A model generated the notes under the pieces. The model saw only the letters and a list, made by a program, of their open reading frames with translations, made no database searches and was not told the origin of the DNA. Below are positions 54,070 to 64,000 of a stretch of 64,000 bases of DNA, piece after piece (within the stretch, counting starts at the first letter, position 1; each line of letters begins with the position of its first letter). A program made the position numbers and the translations under genes. The stretch is from Haloarcula vallismortis ATCC 29715 (lineage in GTDB: Archaea; Halobacteriota; Halobacteria; Halobacteriales; Haloarculaceae): the NCBI RefSeq assembly GCF_000337775.1, contig NZ_AOLQ01000067.1:1-64000 (forward strand). The letters are read 5' to 3'.

Positions 54070-55044
54070 TCAGTCCTCGTCGTCCGCGGTCGCGTTTCCG
54101 AGGACGTCGTCGGGCTCGATCCAGATGACGAACTCGTCTTCGCCGTCGCGGTCGACGACGCCGTTGATGTACTCGCCGTCGACCGGGGCGGTGTTCACTT
54201 CGGATTCGGCGACGGGGACGACCTGCCGGACCTCGTCGACGATCCAGCCCATCGCGCCCTGTTCCTCGAACACACCCGCGTCGAAGACGACGATGAGGTT
54301 CTCCGTTCCGTCGCTGTCGATGTCCATCATCGCCTTGGGGTTGAGAATCGTCGTAATCTGGCCCCGAAGGTCGACGACGCCCTCGACGTAGTCCTCGGTG
54401 TTGGGGACGCGGGTGACCGTTTCGCGTTTGACGATTTCCTCGACGTAGTCGATGTCGAGACAGTAGTACTCGTCGCCGAGCGCGAATTCGAGGACCCGGA
54501 CCAGTTCCTCTGTCTGGGTCGCGCCGTCGTCGATAGCCGCAGCACGAGCGCCACCCTCGGTCGTTGCGGTGTTGTCCGACGCCATCGCCTCCTCGATGAG
54601 TTCCTGATCCGGCAACTCGACGCCGGTCGGTCCCTGCATCGGGCTGGCCGACGCCGAAAGGTCATCCGTCGGCTGGTCGGCGACGCCGGCGTCGACGTTT
54701 TCACTGGTCATCTGTGCGGAGGTCTCTGCCGCTCGCTGTGCGGCGGCCATCGCGTCAGTGTCGTTCTGGGCAGTCGCTTTGCCGTCGGAGTCAGTGTCGC
54801 TGTCGCCGTCGTTGGTACCCTGTCCATCAGCCGCAGCCGCTTCGTCAGGCGCGTCGCCGCTGTCGGTGGCTGCTGACTCCGCAGGGGCTGTCTCCTCGGC
54901 CTCGCCCGCCCCGTCGGGCTGCTCACCGGACCCGTCTGCGGAGGCGTTGTCCGCCTCCTCGGTGTCGTCGGTAGTCTCTGCTTTGTTCCCCTCGCGCATC
55001 TGCCGGATGCGCTCTGCCCTGTCCATACGTTCGTCGTCACTCAT
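54070..55044 (-). CDS. CheW-domain protein with long disordered N-terminus
   Basis: 324 residues, more than twice a typical CheW (about 150-165). Residues 1-20 include a basic helix (DRAERIRQMREGNK). Residues about 21-175 are extremely acidic and low-complexity. Residues about 178-320 are a CheW domain (LEFALGDEYYCLDIDYVEEIVKRE, EDYVEGVVDLRGQITTILN, MGWIVDEVRQVV). It overlaps the upstream parA by four bases, giving tight coupling. The pairing resembles ParP/ParC of bacterial chemoreceptor arrays, a hypothesis developed in the findings. Confidence 0.85.
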   Translation of the reverse strand: MSDDERMDRAERIRQMREGNKAETTDDTEEADNASADGSGEQPDGAGEAEETAPAESAATDSGDAPDEAAAADGQGTNDGDSDTDSDGKATAQNDTDAMAAAQRAAETSAQMTSENVDAGVADQPTDDLSASASPMQGPTGVELPDQELIEEAMASDNTATTEGGARAAAIDDGATQTEELVRVLEFALGDEYYCLDIDYVEEIVKRETVTRVPNTEDYVEGVVDLRGQITTILNPKAMMDIDSDGTENLIVVFDAGVFEEQGAMGWIVDEVRQVVPVAESEVNTAPVDGEYINGVVDRDGEDEFVIWIEPDDVLGNATADDED

Positions 55045-55946
55045 GCTGGTACCTCTGTATCGGTAAAGCCGAACTGCTCGTCGAGTTCTGCGGCGATGTC
55101 CTCGAAGACAGCCGCCATGTCACACGATTCCTCGGTCGCAAAGATAGACTGGCCGGCGCTGAACGCGCGCTGGAGCGCCACCCGTTTGCGGACCTCCCAG
55201 ACCGGACTGTCCGGGAACGCCATGTTGAACCACTCGAGCATCGTCTCGTCTTCGGACGTGGTCTCGACGCGGTTGGCGACGACGCCGAGCGTGTTGATCG
55301 ACGCGTCGGTCTGGCGCTCCATCGCGGCCATCTGGTCCATCAGTAGTTCGATGGCCCGCTCTGAGGTCGCTTCAGTCAGCGCGGGGATGAGAACGTTCTG
55401 TGCGGCGTACATGCCGGTATCGGTCAGCTTCCCGTAGAACGGCGGGCAGTCGATGATAACGTAGTCGTAGTCGGTATCGAGCGTCGACAGCGCCCGGTCG
55501 AGCGTGTCGAGCGCGTGTGACCCCGTGACCATCTCCGGCGTGATGTTGATAGCGAACGAGGCCAGCGCGGCCTGGTCGATATCCCCGCCCCGGGTGTTGA
55601 CCCGTGCGATGAGGTCGGCGATGGTCAGTTCGTGCTCGGCCTGAAGCATATCGATGCTGGAGGGGATCACGTCCATCTCCTCGCCCTCACAGATTAGCTC
55701 ACCCAGCGCCGATGGGTCGCCGGTCAGTGCGTCGAACAGCGTCGGCGGGTCGGCGTCGTACGCCTCGACGAGGCCGACGCCCTCCGTGGCGTTGCCCTGC
55801 GGGTCGAGGTCGATGAAGAGGACGTCCCGGCCGCGGTCGTTCAGTGCACCGGCTACGTTGATAGCAACTGTCGTCTTTCCGGTCCCGCCTTTCGCGTTGG
55901 TTACACAGAAGCGGGCTGGACCGGTTTCTGATTGCCGGTTCGTCAT
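55041..55946 (-). CDS. ParA-family ATPase
   Basis: 301 residues. Deviant Walker A NAKGGTGKTTVAINVAG near the N-terminus with the signature Lys, Walker A' FIDLDPQGNATEGVG, and Walker B YVIIDCPPFY. There is no N-terminal DNA-binding domain, so it resembles MinD/ParC-type positioning ATPases more than plasmid ParA. No ParB or centromere is seen. Together with the overlapping CheW it may position chemosensory complexes. The promoter has a TATAAAAA box about 33 bases upstream. Confidence 0.87.
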   Translation of the reverse strand: MTNRQSETGPARFCVTNAKGGTGKTTVAINVAGALNDRGRDVLFIDLDPQGNATEGVGLVEAYDADPPTLFDALTGDPSALGELICEGEEMDVIPSSIDMLQAEHELTIADLIARVNTRGGDIDQAALASFAINITPEMVTGSHALDTLDRALSTLDTDYDYVIIDCPPFYGKLTDTGMYAAQNVLIPALTEATSERAIELLMDQMAAMERQTDASINTLGVVANRVETTSEDETMLEWFNMAFPDSPVWEVRKRVALQRAFSAGQSIFATEESCDMAAVFEDIAAELDEQFGFTDTEVPA

Positions 55947-55963
55947 CTAAGTATCCACAGGTC

Positions 55964-55974
55964 GACTCCGAGTC
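55964..55974. promoter_or_regulatory. Palindrome in the parA promoter
   Basis: GACTCCGAGTC, five-base arms around one base, lies between the parA TATA box (TATAAAAA at 55977-55984) and its ATG at 55946. An autoregulatory operator is possible. Confidence 0.35.
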
Positions 55975-56116
55975 ACTATAAAAATGTGGTCCCGATTATC
56001 AACGTCGCAACTGGGGGACGGAACGCGGGCGAGACGGAAACGCCCGCGAGCGTGTGCATGACGGCCGTCTGACGGTGTGCAAGATTTATGATTGTGTAGA
56101 TTGAAGGGTAAGTATC

Positions 56117-56602
56117 ATGACCATCAACCCGCGCGATTACGACCTCGACGAGTTACGGAAGATGGCTCGTCAGCGGGGGAACGGGATGAGCGATGAAGAT
56201 GTCCCGGACCCGACGGACCTCGACATGGGGCTTGACGACTCCGATGAAGAGGTGCTTGCGGGGAGTTCGTTCCGCTCCGGGCTGTACCGCGAACTGCTGC
56301 CGTTCCTCGGCGGCGAGGCCCAGGAGAAGCCCTATCTCGAAACACTGCCCGAGACCTACGCCGCGGAGTTCGTCGTCTTCGAGTGGCTCGAGTTCCTGCT
56401 GATGCATTCCGGGTATCAGGGGGCCGACGAAGCGCTCGATTACTACTGCTCTATCGACTGGATAACCGAAGACGTGCAGGACGACCTCTCGGATTACCTG
56501 CTTGGCATCGACGAGTCCGCGACCAACGACGACAACGAACTGAGCGTCGACGACCATATGCTGAGTCTCGTCTACATCGCGAAGCTCACCGCGATGACGT
56601 AA
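56117..56602 (+). CDS. ArlD/E-like (FlaD/FlaE) archaellum accessory protein
   Basis: 161 residues. The core (about 70-150: KPYLETLPETYAAEFVVFEWLEFLLMHSG, EALDYYCSIDWITEDVQDDLSDYLLG) matches the FlaD/E domain of the archaellum motor-switch complex, which binds CheF and phospho-CheY. The N-terminus has a basic helix (LDELRKMARQRGN). It is outside an archaellum operon in this window, so it may be a solitary paralogue. It shares a divergent region with parA. Confidence 0.82.
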   Translation: MTINPRDYDLDELRKMARQRGNGMSDEDVPDPTDLDMGLDDSDEEVLAGSSFRSGLYRELLPFLGGEAQEKPYLETLPETYAAEFVVFEWLEFLLMHSGYQGADEALDYYCSIDWITEDVQDDLSDYLLGIDESATNDDNELSVDDHMLSLVYIAKLTAMT

Positions 56603-56708
56603 CGTCTGTTTTCAGCAGCAATTCTCCCGTTCAATGTCTGATACCGAGGGGGTTTCAGTATCAGCTACCCGAGGGGACAGCTATCAGTCCTGAATACTAG
56701 GGAGAGGA

Positions 56709-56715
56709 TATATAT
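56709..56715 (+). promoter_or_regulatory. TATA box of the actin-like gene
   Basis: TATATAT about 30 bases upstream of the ATG at 56742. An inverted repeat (CGGTCG/CGACCG with a 7-base spacer, 56720-56738) lies between it and the start codon and could act as an operator. Confidence 0.5.
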
Positions 56716-56741
56716 CGGGCGGTCGACAAGGACGACCGTAT

Positions 56742-57836
56742 ATGAGTGACGAGGATGCGGACGATGACACCGGGTCCGAATCGGACGCCGGTGTGTCGTC
56801 AGACGGCGCTGCTGCCGTTCCGGTCGGGGTCAAGCTCGGGAGCACCCGGACTGTCATTGCCCTGCCGGGCGAACACGGCACGGAGAACCGGATTATCAAG
56901 ACACTGACGTGCATGGCGACGTACGAGGACGCCCTGACCGGCGAAGAGAAAATCCTCTACGGCGAGGAGGCGGCCCGCGAGTATCCTGACCGCGTCGAGT
57001 ACATGCTTCGGTCGGGGCTCCCCGAGGACGCTGACCGGGCCGAGATGACCAAGACGTTCTTCGAAGCGATCATCGACGAGCACGACATCCCGGCAAACAG
57101 CGGTGTCGTGTACGCGATCCCGACTATCGACAATCCGACCGGGCTGGAGAACCTGCAGAACGTCATCGAAAACTCCTCTATCGGGCTGGAACTTGTCGAG
57201 AGCTATCCGGAGTCGCTGTGTGGTTCCATCCCGGCCTTCGGCGACGACCTCGAAGCCATCGACGAGATCTTCGTCGCGGTCAACATGGGGTCGACGAATC
57301 TCGAAGCCTCCGCGTACCGACGGGGCGAACAGCTGTCTCCCTTCACAACGGGCGCGGTGACCGGGAACGAAGTCGACCGGATGATCGCCAACTACGTCGA
57401 GGAGGAAACGCAGGGCCGTGTCAACATCGACAACCAGACCGCCCGCGAGTACAAGGAAGAACACGCCGACTTCGTCGATTTCGAGCCCTTTACTGACATC
57501 ATCCAGCAGCCCGGCGGCGGCTCACACGAGTTCACTATCGAGCGCTCGGTGATGGACGCGGTCAACGAGTACCTGGACGACGCCGTCGATGAACTGGCAA
57601 ACACGTTCCTCCCGGAGCTGGCCAACGACTACATGAAAGTGTACCAGCTAGCACTGGACCGCCCGATTGCTATCACCGGCGGCATGGCCTGCATCCCCGG
57701 TATCGTCGACGAGTTCGAGGAGCGACTCAGCGCAGAACTGAACCGCGACATCGACGTCATCGCTGCCGACGAACCGGACATCGCGCCGACCATCGGCGCA
57801 CAGCGGATCGCGGCCCGTCTCGTCGAGACCAACTAG
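56742..57836 (+). CDS. Actin-family ATPase (haloarchaeal)
   Basis: 364 residues. An acidic 25-residue tail precedes the actin fold. Phosphate-1 motif VPVGVKLGSTRTVIAL, phosphate-2 motif IFVAVNMGSTNLEASAY, and adenosine motif AITGGMACIPGIVDEFEERL are clear, and a middle subdomain includes FIERS-like HEFTIERSVMDAV. It resembles MreB/ParM-type filament actins and the halophile actin homologues reported as salactin and volactin; exact orthology is not established here. It follows an ArlD/E-like gene on the same strand. Confidence 0.87.
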   Translation: MSDEDADDDTGSESDAGVSSDGAAAVPVGVKLGSTRTVIALPGEHGTENRIIKTLTCMATYEDALTGEEKILYGEEAAREYPDRVEYMLRSGLPEDADRAEMTKTFFEAIIDEHDIPANSGVVYAIPTIDNPTGLENLQNVIENSSIGLELVESYPESLCGSIPAFGDDLEAIDEIFVAVNMGSTNLEASAYRRGEQLSPFTTGAVTGNEVDRMIANYVEEETQGRVNIDNQTAREYKEEHADFVDFEPFTDIIQQPGGGSHEFTIERSVMDAVNEYLDDAVDELANTFLPELANDYMKVYQLALDRPIAITGGMACIPGIVDEFEERLSAELNRDIDVIAADEPDIAPTIGAQRIAARLVETN

Positions 57837-58018
57837 GGATTCCGCCAGCAGTCCAGCCACCGTTCGATTCTGGGTTCGGACTGTGCCATCTTGTGACCGC
57901 GACCGGCCGAGAGCAGTTCGAATACGTCAGTATCGATTCCGAGGCCGGTCGCGTCAGTTGCGAGGTCACCACCCCGTCGCTTCTGCGACCGGCTCCCTCC
58001 AAGACGAGTACGTGGCAT
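57833..58018 (-). CDS. Small basic/acidic protein, uncertain
   Basis: 61 residues (MPRTRLGGSRSQKRRGGDLA, then a TDVFELLSAGRGHKMAQSEP segment and a WLDCW end). A TATA-like element lies about 28 bases upstream. It overlaps the end of the actin gene by four bases, convergently. It may be genuine; no family recognised. Confidence 0.45.
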   Translation of the reverse strand: MPRTRLGGSRSQKRRGGDLATDATGLGIDTDVFELLSAGRGHKMAQSEPRIERWLDCWRNP

Positions 58019-58228
58019 GTGCGCTGCTATGGGTGCCTGAAACCTAAAGCCAAGTCAGACAGCCGTCTGCCGGCTGACGGACGAGGTGATGAGATACGCG
58101 GTCTATCGACGGCCGCGGCCTACCGGGAACGCGACAGCGTAATTCATGCGAAGATTGCAGTAATTTACTACGCCAGTATCAGAATAGATAAGTCAAACTC
58201 AAGTCTGCAGCTGTATTCTGCCCCGATA

Positions 58229-59722
58229 ATGGGAAAAATTATCAAATTAAATAATTTGGAGGAGCCACCCGATATTCTCACCAGTACCGGTCCGGGCGGG
58301 CTCTTCTCGACTGGCTATCTCCACGACGAGCCAGCACTGGCAGCCGTTGATGACGACGAAACCCCACGGTTCGCTCTCACCAGCCGCAAGCACGGCGTCG
58401 AAATCGGTACGTCGAAGTCGGGTGAGACGGTGCGGCCGGGACGCAACTACCGCATGGTCGGCGTCGTGACCGACAGGCGACTCATACTGCTGGTGGGCAC
58501 CGACGACGGCGACAGGCGGTTCGCTGTCCCGCATGTCGATATCGATCAGGTCGCGGGAGACCACTCGCTGGGACACGGCCAGGTCACGTTCCGGCGGCGT
58601 GGCGGGACGGAGTGGCGGGTTCACTGTGGCAAGCAGGGAATCGTCGACCTGACCGCGTATCTCTCCCACGCGTCACAGGCGTGGGTCCGCGTCGAAAACA
58701 TCATAGACGAGGTCAAACGGATGCTCGTGACGGCGACAGAAGAGCGCAATCACGGAGACTACGAGCAGGCACTGGCGACGGTGCTGGAAGCCGAGGACCG
58801 CCTCGATGCGGCCGACGAGACGGCCACCGAGTTCGGACCGCCCGGCGGTACGAACGCGCTCGAAGGGCGTATTACCACGGTCCGGGAGCGCCACGTTGGG
58901 ACGCTCGCGGAGATCCGCCGGAGCCGCGCCCGGCGGGCGGTCGACACCGGGGAGCAGCACTGGCGGGAGAACGAGTTCGAGGCCGCGTACGACGCCTACG
59001 ACGCAGCACGGGCAGAGTACGAGGCGATCTTCTCGCTTCCGACGGAGGCCGTTCCCGACCTCACCGCCATCCGGGCCGAACGGGACCGGCTCGATTCCGT
59101 CGTCGAAGACCTCGAACGGTCGCCGCTCCGTATTGCGGTCGAAGCTGACAACGAGGCCGTCGCGGCGGAAGACCCAGAAGCTGCCGCCGGACACTGGGCC
59201 GAGGCGCTCGAAGCCTACCGAGATGTCCTCGAACTCGACTGGGGTGCAAACGAACAGCGGTTCGCTGGCGACTCCGAGAGGATCCGAGACCGACTGGCCA
59301 CCGTTGCAGAGAATCTCGTCACTGCGCGGCGGACGGTCGCGACGGACGCGATGGAGGCAGGGGACTGGTACGCCGACGCCAGCCAGCCTGACGCCGCATT
59401 AGCAGAGTACGAGACGGCACAGGCGGCGTTCGAAACTGCGCTGGCGGCAGCCAAGGACTGCTACCCGGATGCCACCGATCATCTGGAAGCCGAACTCGAC
59501 GCCGTCGAGCAGCGACTCTCGCGGACGGAGGCCAGACTCGACGGCGAACGCGTCGACGTGGATGAACGCTTCGACGAGACCGCGACAACGCCGGACTTGG
59601 ACTTCACGGCGGCCGACAAGCACTCGCCGTCACCGGCTGACACGACCGAGCTCGCGGATATCGAGGGCCGCAATGACGGAACTGAGTCGAAAGTCGACCC
59701 GACGGGACACAACGAGTCGTAG
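58229..59722 (+). CDS. PH-like/helical-repeat protein
   Basis: 497 residues. The start at 58229 (MGKIIKLNNL) is preferred; the longer frame runs through an AT-rich promoter. Residues about 45-150 are beta-rich and PH-like (RNYRMVGVVTDRRLILLVG, HGQVTFRRRGGTEWRVHCG). Residues about 165-440 are long helices in TPR/coiled-coil style (KRMLVTATEERNHGDYEQAL, AARAEYEAIFSLPTE, YETAQAAFETALAAAKD). The C-terminus is acidic and disordered. It may be a scaffold; membrane or lipid binding is inferred from the PH-like part. It follows the actin gene. Confidence 0.7.
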   Translation: MGKIIKLNNLEEPPDILTSTGPGGLFSTGYLHDEPALAAVDDDETPRFALTSRKHGVEIGTSKSGETVRPGRNYRMVGVVTDRRLILLVGTDDGDRRFAVPHVDIDQVAGDHSLGHGQVTFRRRGGTEWRVHCGKQGIVDLTAYLSHASQAWVRVENIIDEVKRMLVTATEERNHGDYEQALATVLEAEDRLDAADETATEFGPPGGTNALEGRITTVRERHVGTLAEIRRSRARRAVDTGEQHWRENEFEAAYDAYDAARAEYEAIFSLPTEAVPDLTAIRAERDRLDSVVEDLERSPLRIAVEADNEAVAAEDPEAAAGHWAEALEAYRDVLELDWGANEQRFAGDSERIRDRLATVAENLVTARRTVATDAMEAGDWYADASQPDAALAEYETAQAAFETALAAAKDCYPDATDHLEAELDAVEQRLSRTEARLDGERVDVDERFDETATTPDLDFTAADKHSPSPADTTELADIEGRNDGTESKVDPTGHNES

Positions 59723-59943
59723 TCCCTACCGACATTCTGTTCCCCACCGAATTTTCTATCGGGGGCGTCAGTTCGGGCTCCGGAGAGACTGGTCAGCGGT
59801 GGCTCTCTTGCCATCGGTTGCGGCTGTTTAATCAGTACTATGTGACGAGGTACCAAAATACAGGCGTTTCAGACCGTATTACGCCCGAACCGACTATGAT
59901 CAGGCGAAAGTTTATATCCCCTTGTGGAATATATACAATTATA

Positions 59944-60078
59944 ATGGATTGCACCAACTGTGGCACACGGATGTCATACAACGACCAGACGACAAAGCTC
60001 ACCGAGTTCGTCTGTCCCAGTTGTCACGAAACCGTCATCGACTGGAAGGCCGAGGCCCGCAACGCCCGCGTTCACTGA
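59944..60078 (+). CDS. Small zinc-ribbon protein
   Basis: 44 residues with two CxxC pairs (DCTNCGTRM, FVCPSCHETVIDW). The ATG at 59944 directly follows an AT-rich promoter (AGTTTATATCC, GGAATATATAC). Function unknown; nucleic-acid or metal binding is likely. Confidence 0.72.
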   Translation: MDCTNCGTRMSYNDQTTKLTEFVCPSCHETVIDWKAEARNARVH

Positions 60079-60252
60079 CCGGTTCTGTCCGCTTTTTGAC
60101 CGATAGTCTCCCTTCAGCCACCGCTCCGGCCAGTGCCCCTTCTCAGTATTTCCGCATCCGTGTGAGCCCATGCTGATGTTGCACGGTAAGCCGCTGATGG
60201 GCTGTTGGACGCTTCGCTGACCGAATCGGGGACAGAATCCACAAAAGCGTGC

Positions 60253-60281
60253 ATATTCGAACAGAAACAATTGCCGAATAT
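60253..60281. promoter_or_regulatory. Inverted repeat upstream of GH32 gene
   Basis: ATATTCG and CGAATAT are perfect arms separated by 15 bases, overlapping the start of a TATTTTTATATT TATA element. A sugar-responsive regulator could bind here. ATG at 60311. Confidence 0.45.
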
Positions 60282-60304
60282 TTTTATATTTCAGGAGGGG
60301 ATAA

Positions 60305-62422
<2,118 letters not shown>

Positions 62423-62459
62423 CCGGGTATCGCTACGCGAACGGACCGTTTCAGTGCCC

Positions 62460-63797
62460 TTACTCCGACTGCGTCCCGGTTCGCGCGCCGTAGTTGCTGG
62501 AGCCAGCAGCGTTGCTTTTCCCGCGCCGGATCAGTTCACGGTCCGTCGGCGGGAGCGTCTCGTCGTCCAGGGGTATGTGCCAGTGTCCGAGCGCCCCGAT
62601 GATGCGCGTTCGGCTCCCCTCGACATCGAGTCGGAGCGTCGGGCCGAGCGAGCCGCCGAACCGGCGCATCTGTTCGGAGTCAGACAGGTGCGCAATTTCG
62701 TCCAGTGTGTCGCCGTCGAAGTCGTAGTAGTTGAAGAAGCTCTGGACCAGCACCTCTTCGCCGTGGGGAAAGGCCATCCACGAGTAGGACTGGAACGGCG
62801 CGTTCTCGGGGTTCGTGGCGACAAGTCCCGAGTCGTTCAGCGGGACGTAGTCGCCGCGGAGCTCCTCGGCGACGAAGCCATACAGCGCGTCGAACCCTTC
62901 TAGCCCCGGCGCAAAGGTGTGGAGGTGGCTGGAGATGAACAGGTAGTACAGGCCGCCCCGATACACGATGTGTGGCCGTTCGAGCTCCTGATTGACGCCC
63001 ACAGCGTCTAATAGCGGGTCTTCGAGGTCCCACTCCAGCGGGTCGCCCGTCGGCGAGCGCGCGATGCCGACGCTGCCGTTGAACTCCTGTAGCGCGGCGT
63101 CGCCACCGCAGACGTCGCTCCCTTCGGGCACCGGCGTGTTCGCCTCGAACAGGAGCCACGTCTCGCCCGTCTCGGGGTCCTCGAAGAACCACGGGTCGCG
63201 GAAGGTGTATATCATCCCGCGAGACTGGTCTTCGCGCTCGTAGCGGTCGCCGTCGGGCTGGAGCAGTTCGTGGTGGGTCCACGGCCCCGAGAGCTCGAAC
63301 CCGTCGGCCGTCTCAATGCGCCCGCCGCCCGCGCCGACAATTCGCTGCGTATAGGTCAGGTCTTCGGCGCCCTCCTCGCCAGCTGCGGTGTAAAAGAGAT
63401 AGACGCTGCCGTCGTCGTCGTACAGCGCCGAGCCGGCCCACTGACGCTGGCCCAGGGCGTCCTCGAACACCGGGCCGGCGCTGTGCCAGTTCCGGCCGTC
63501 GTCGGAGTAGAAACAGCGGATGGTCGCCACGTCGTGGCGTTTGCCGGGCAGCAGGTCCGACGGGGCGGTCAGCGAGAAACAGACCCGGTAGCCGTCGACT
63601 GTCGCCAGTGTGCCGTCACGGTTCCGGAGGAACCAGGTATCCCAGATATGGACCTCCGGAATCTGTTCAGTGGCGGGCGGGTAGACGATGGGGGCGACGG
63701 TGTCGTCGGTCCGCTCGATCCGACTCGCCTGCTCGCGTGTCCACCCGGCGCGTCCTCTCGTCCCGGGACGACTCTCGCCGAGCGCCTCGTTTGTCAT
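62460..63797 (-). CDS. GH68 levansucrase/inulosucrase
   Basis: 445 residues. Catalytic Asp in VHIWDTWFLRNRDG, transition-state Asp in YTFRDPWFFEDPE, and acid/base Glu in NQELERPHIVYRG are all present. FSLTAPSDLLPGK, WAGSALYDDDGSVYLFYT and FQSYSWMAFP support the family. The ATG at 63797 follows a CTATAAATG element 28 bases upstream, giving a leaderless start; a GTG upstream is less likely. No signal peptide is seen, unusual for a fructan-synthesising enzyme. It converges with GH32. Confidence 0.9.
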   Translation of the reverse strand: MTNEALGESRPGTRGRAGWTREQASRIERTDDTVAPIVYPPATEQIPEVHIWDTWFLRNRDGTLATVDGYRVCFSLTAPSDLLPGKRHDVATIRCFYSDDGRNWHSAGPVFEDALGQRQWAGSALYDDDGSVYLFYTAAGEEGAEDLTYTQRIVGAGGGRIETADGFELSGPWTHHELLQPDGDRYEREDQSRGMIYTFRDPWFFEDPETGETWLLFEANTPVPEGSDVCGGDAALQEFNGSVGIARSPTGDPLEWDLEDPLLDAVGVNQELERPHIVYRGGLYYLFISSHLHTFAPGLEGFDALYGFVAEELRGDYVPLNDSGLVATNPENAPFQSYSWMAFPHGEEVLVQSFFNYYDFDGDTLDEIAHLSDSEQMRRFGGSLGPTLRLDVEGSRTRIIGALGHWHIPLDDETLPPTDRELIRRGKSNAAGSSNYGARTGTQSE

Positions 63798-63941
63798 ACC
63801 CCACGTTGGGCCGACCACGGCTATAAATGTTTTCAGGCGGGTACTACAGGTGTTGTATGAAAGATATGCAATATGACAGCACCGGGGCGGCGCTAGCAGA
63901 GAAAACTGATAGTACGTAATTAAGAGGAGCCGATCAGCGCG

Positions 63942-64000
63942 TTACTCGCCCGAGTCCTCACTCCCGCTGACGCCCTCTGGGCCGGTGATATCGAGCGGCC
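63942..64000 (-). CDS. 3' end of a gene (partial)
   Basis: Only the last 18 codons are inside the window, reading PLDITGPEGVSGSEDSGE then stop. The acidic tail is haloarchaeal. Since it lies just upstream of the levansucrase on the same strand, it may belong to the same sugar-use cluster; identity cannot be given. Confidence 0.45.
   Translation of the reverse strand, partial: PLDITGPEGVSGSEDSGE

Noticed and set aside
54070-55946. Plasmid partition system
   Set aside because: ParA is not accompanied by ParB or centromere-like repeats; its partner is a CheW protein.
57893-58228. N-terminal extension of the PH/helical protein
   Set aside because: Passes through AT-rich promoter DNA and a probable minus-strand small gene; composition un-haloarchaeal.

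Overview
The window comes from the chromosome of an extreme halophilic archaeon, most likely Haloarcula or a close relative. Evidence is the high GC content, the very acidic D/E-rich proteins, leaderless TATA-type promoters, twin-arginine lipoprotein signals, and archaeal or haloarchaeal families such as Cdc48/VAT, RadB, S8e, HTH_10, the mevalonate-pathway decarboxylase and AbrB-PhoU regulators. The species is not proven by the sequence alone.

Left edge (1-2100) is a mobile-DNA graveyard: a frameshifted IS5-type transposase, a truncated tyrosine integrase and an AT-rich gene-free stretch. From 2.1 to 9.2 kb lie a DUF4330-type membrane-anchored protein, an HTH_10 regulator, a calcium-repeat transmembrane protein with a cytoplasmic winged helix, and two DUF7344-like wHTH membrane proteins. 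From 9.3 to 23 kb comes housekeeping: TrkA, PhoU, RadB, a RuvC-fold protein, LarC, UspA, Cdc48, an MDR oxidoreductase, a CBS-HPF-like protein, a lycopene-cyclase-like protein and a tRNA-Val(GAC) beside several decayed copies of its 3' end.

From 23.3 to 37.8 kb are the overlapping trpDFEG operon, pyrF, ribosomal S8e and the divergent AbrB-PhoU regulator / pstSCAB phosphate transporter pair, then TatD-like and NYN proteins. From 37.9 to 52.8 kb are three PAS histidine kinases, a receiver protein, the glycine cleavage operon gcvT-gcvH-gcvPA-gcvPB, MsrA, a PduO-type adenosyltransferase and phosphomevalonate decarboxylase. A DtxR-like iron box sits directly in front of the third kinase.

From 52.9 to 59.7 kb are an NDH-2-like oxidoreductase and then the most interesting locus: a CheW with a long disordered N-terminus overlapping a ParA ATPase, facing an ArlD/E-like archaellum protein and an actin-family ATPase, followed by a PH/helical-repeat protein. 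This resembles the ParC/ParP logic of bacterial chemoreceptor-array positioning and may be an archaeal polarity module. The right end (60.3-64 kb) is a fructan island: a GH32 fructosidase with an extra N-terminal domain, a convergent GH68 levansucrase, and the 3' end of another gene.
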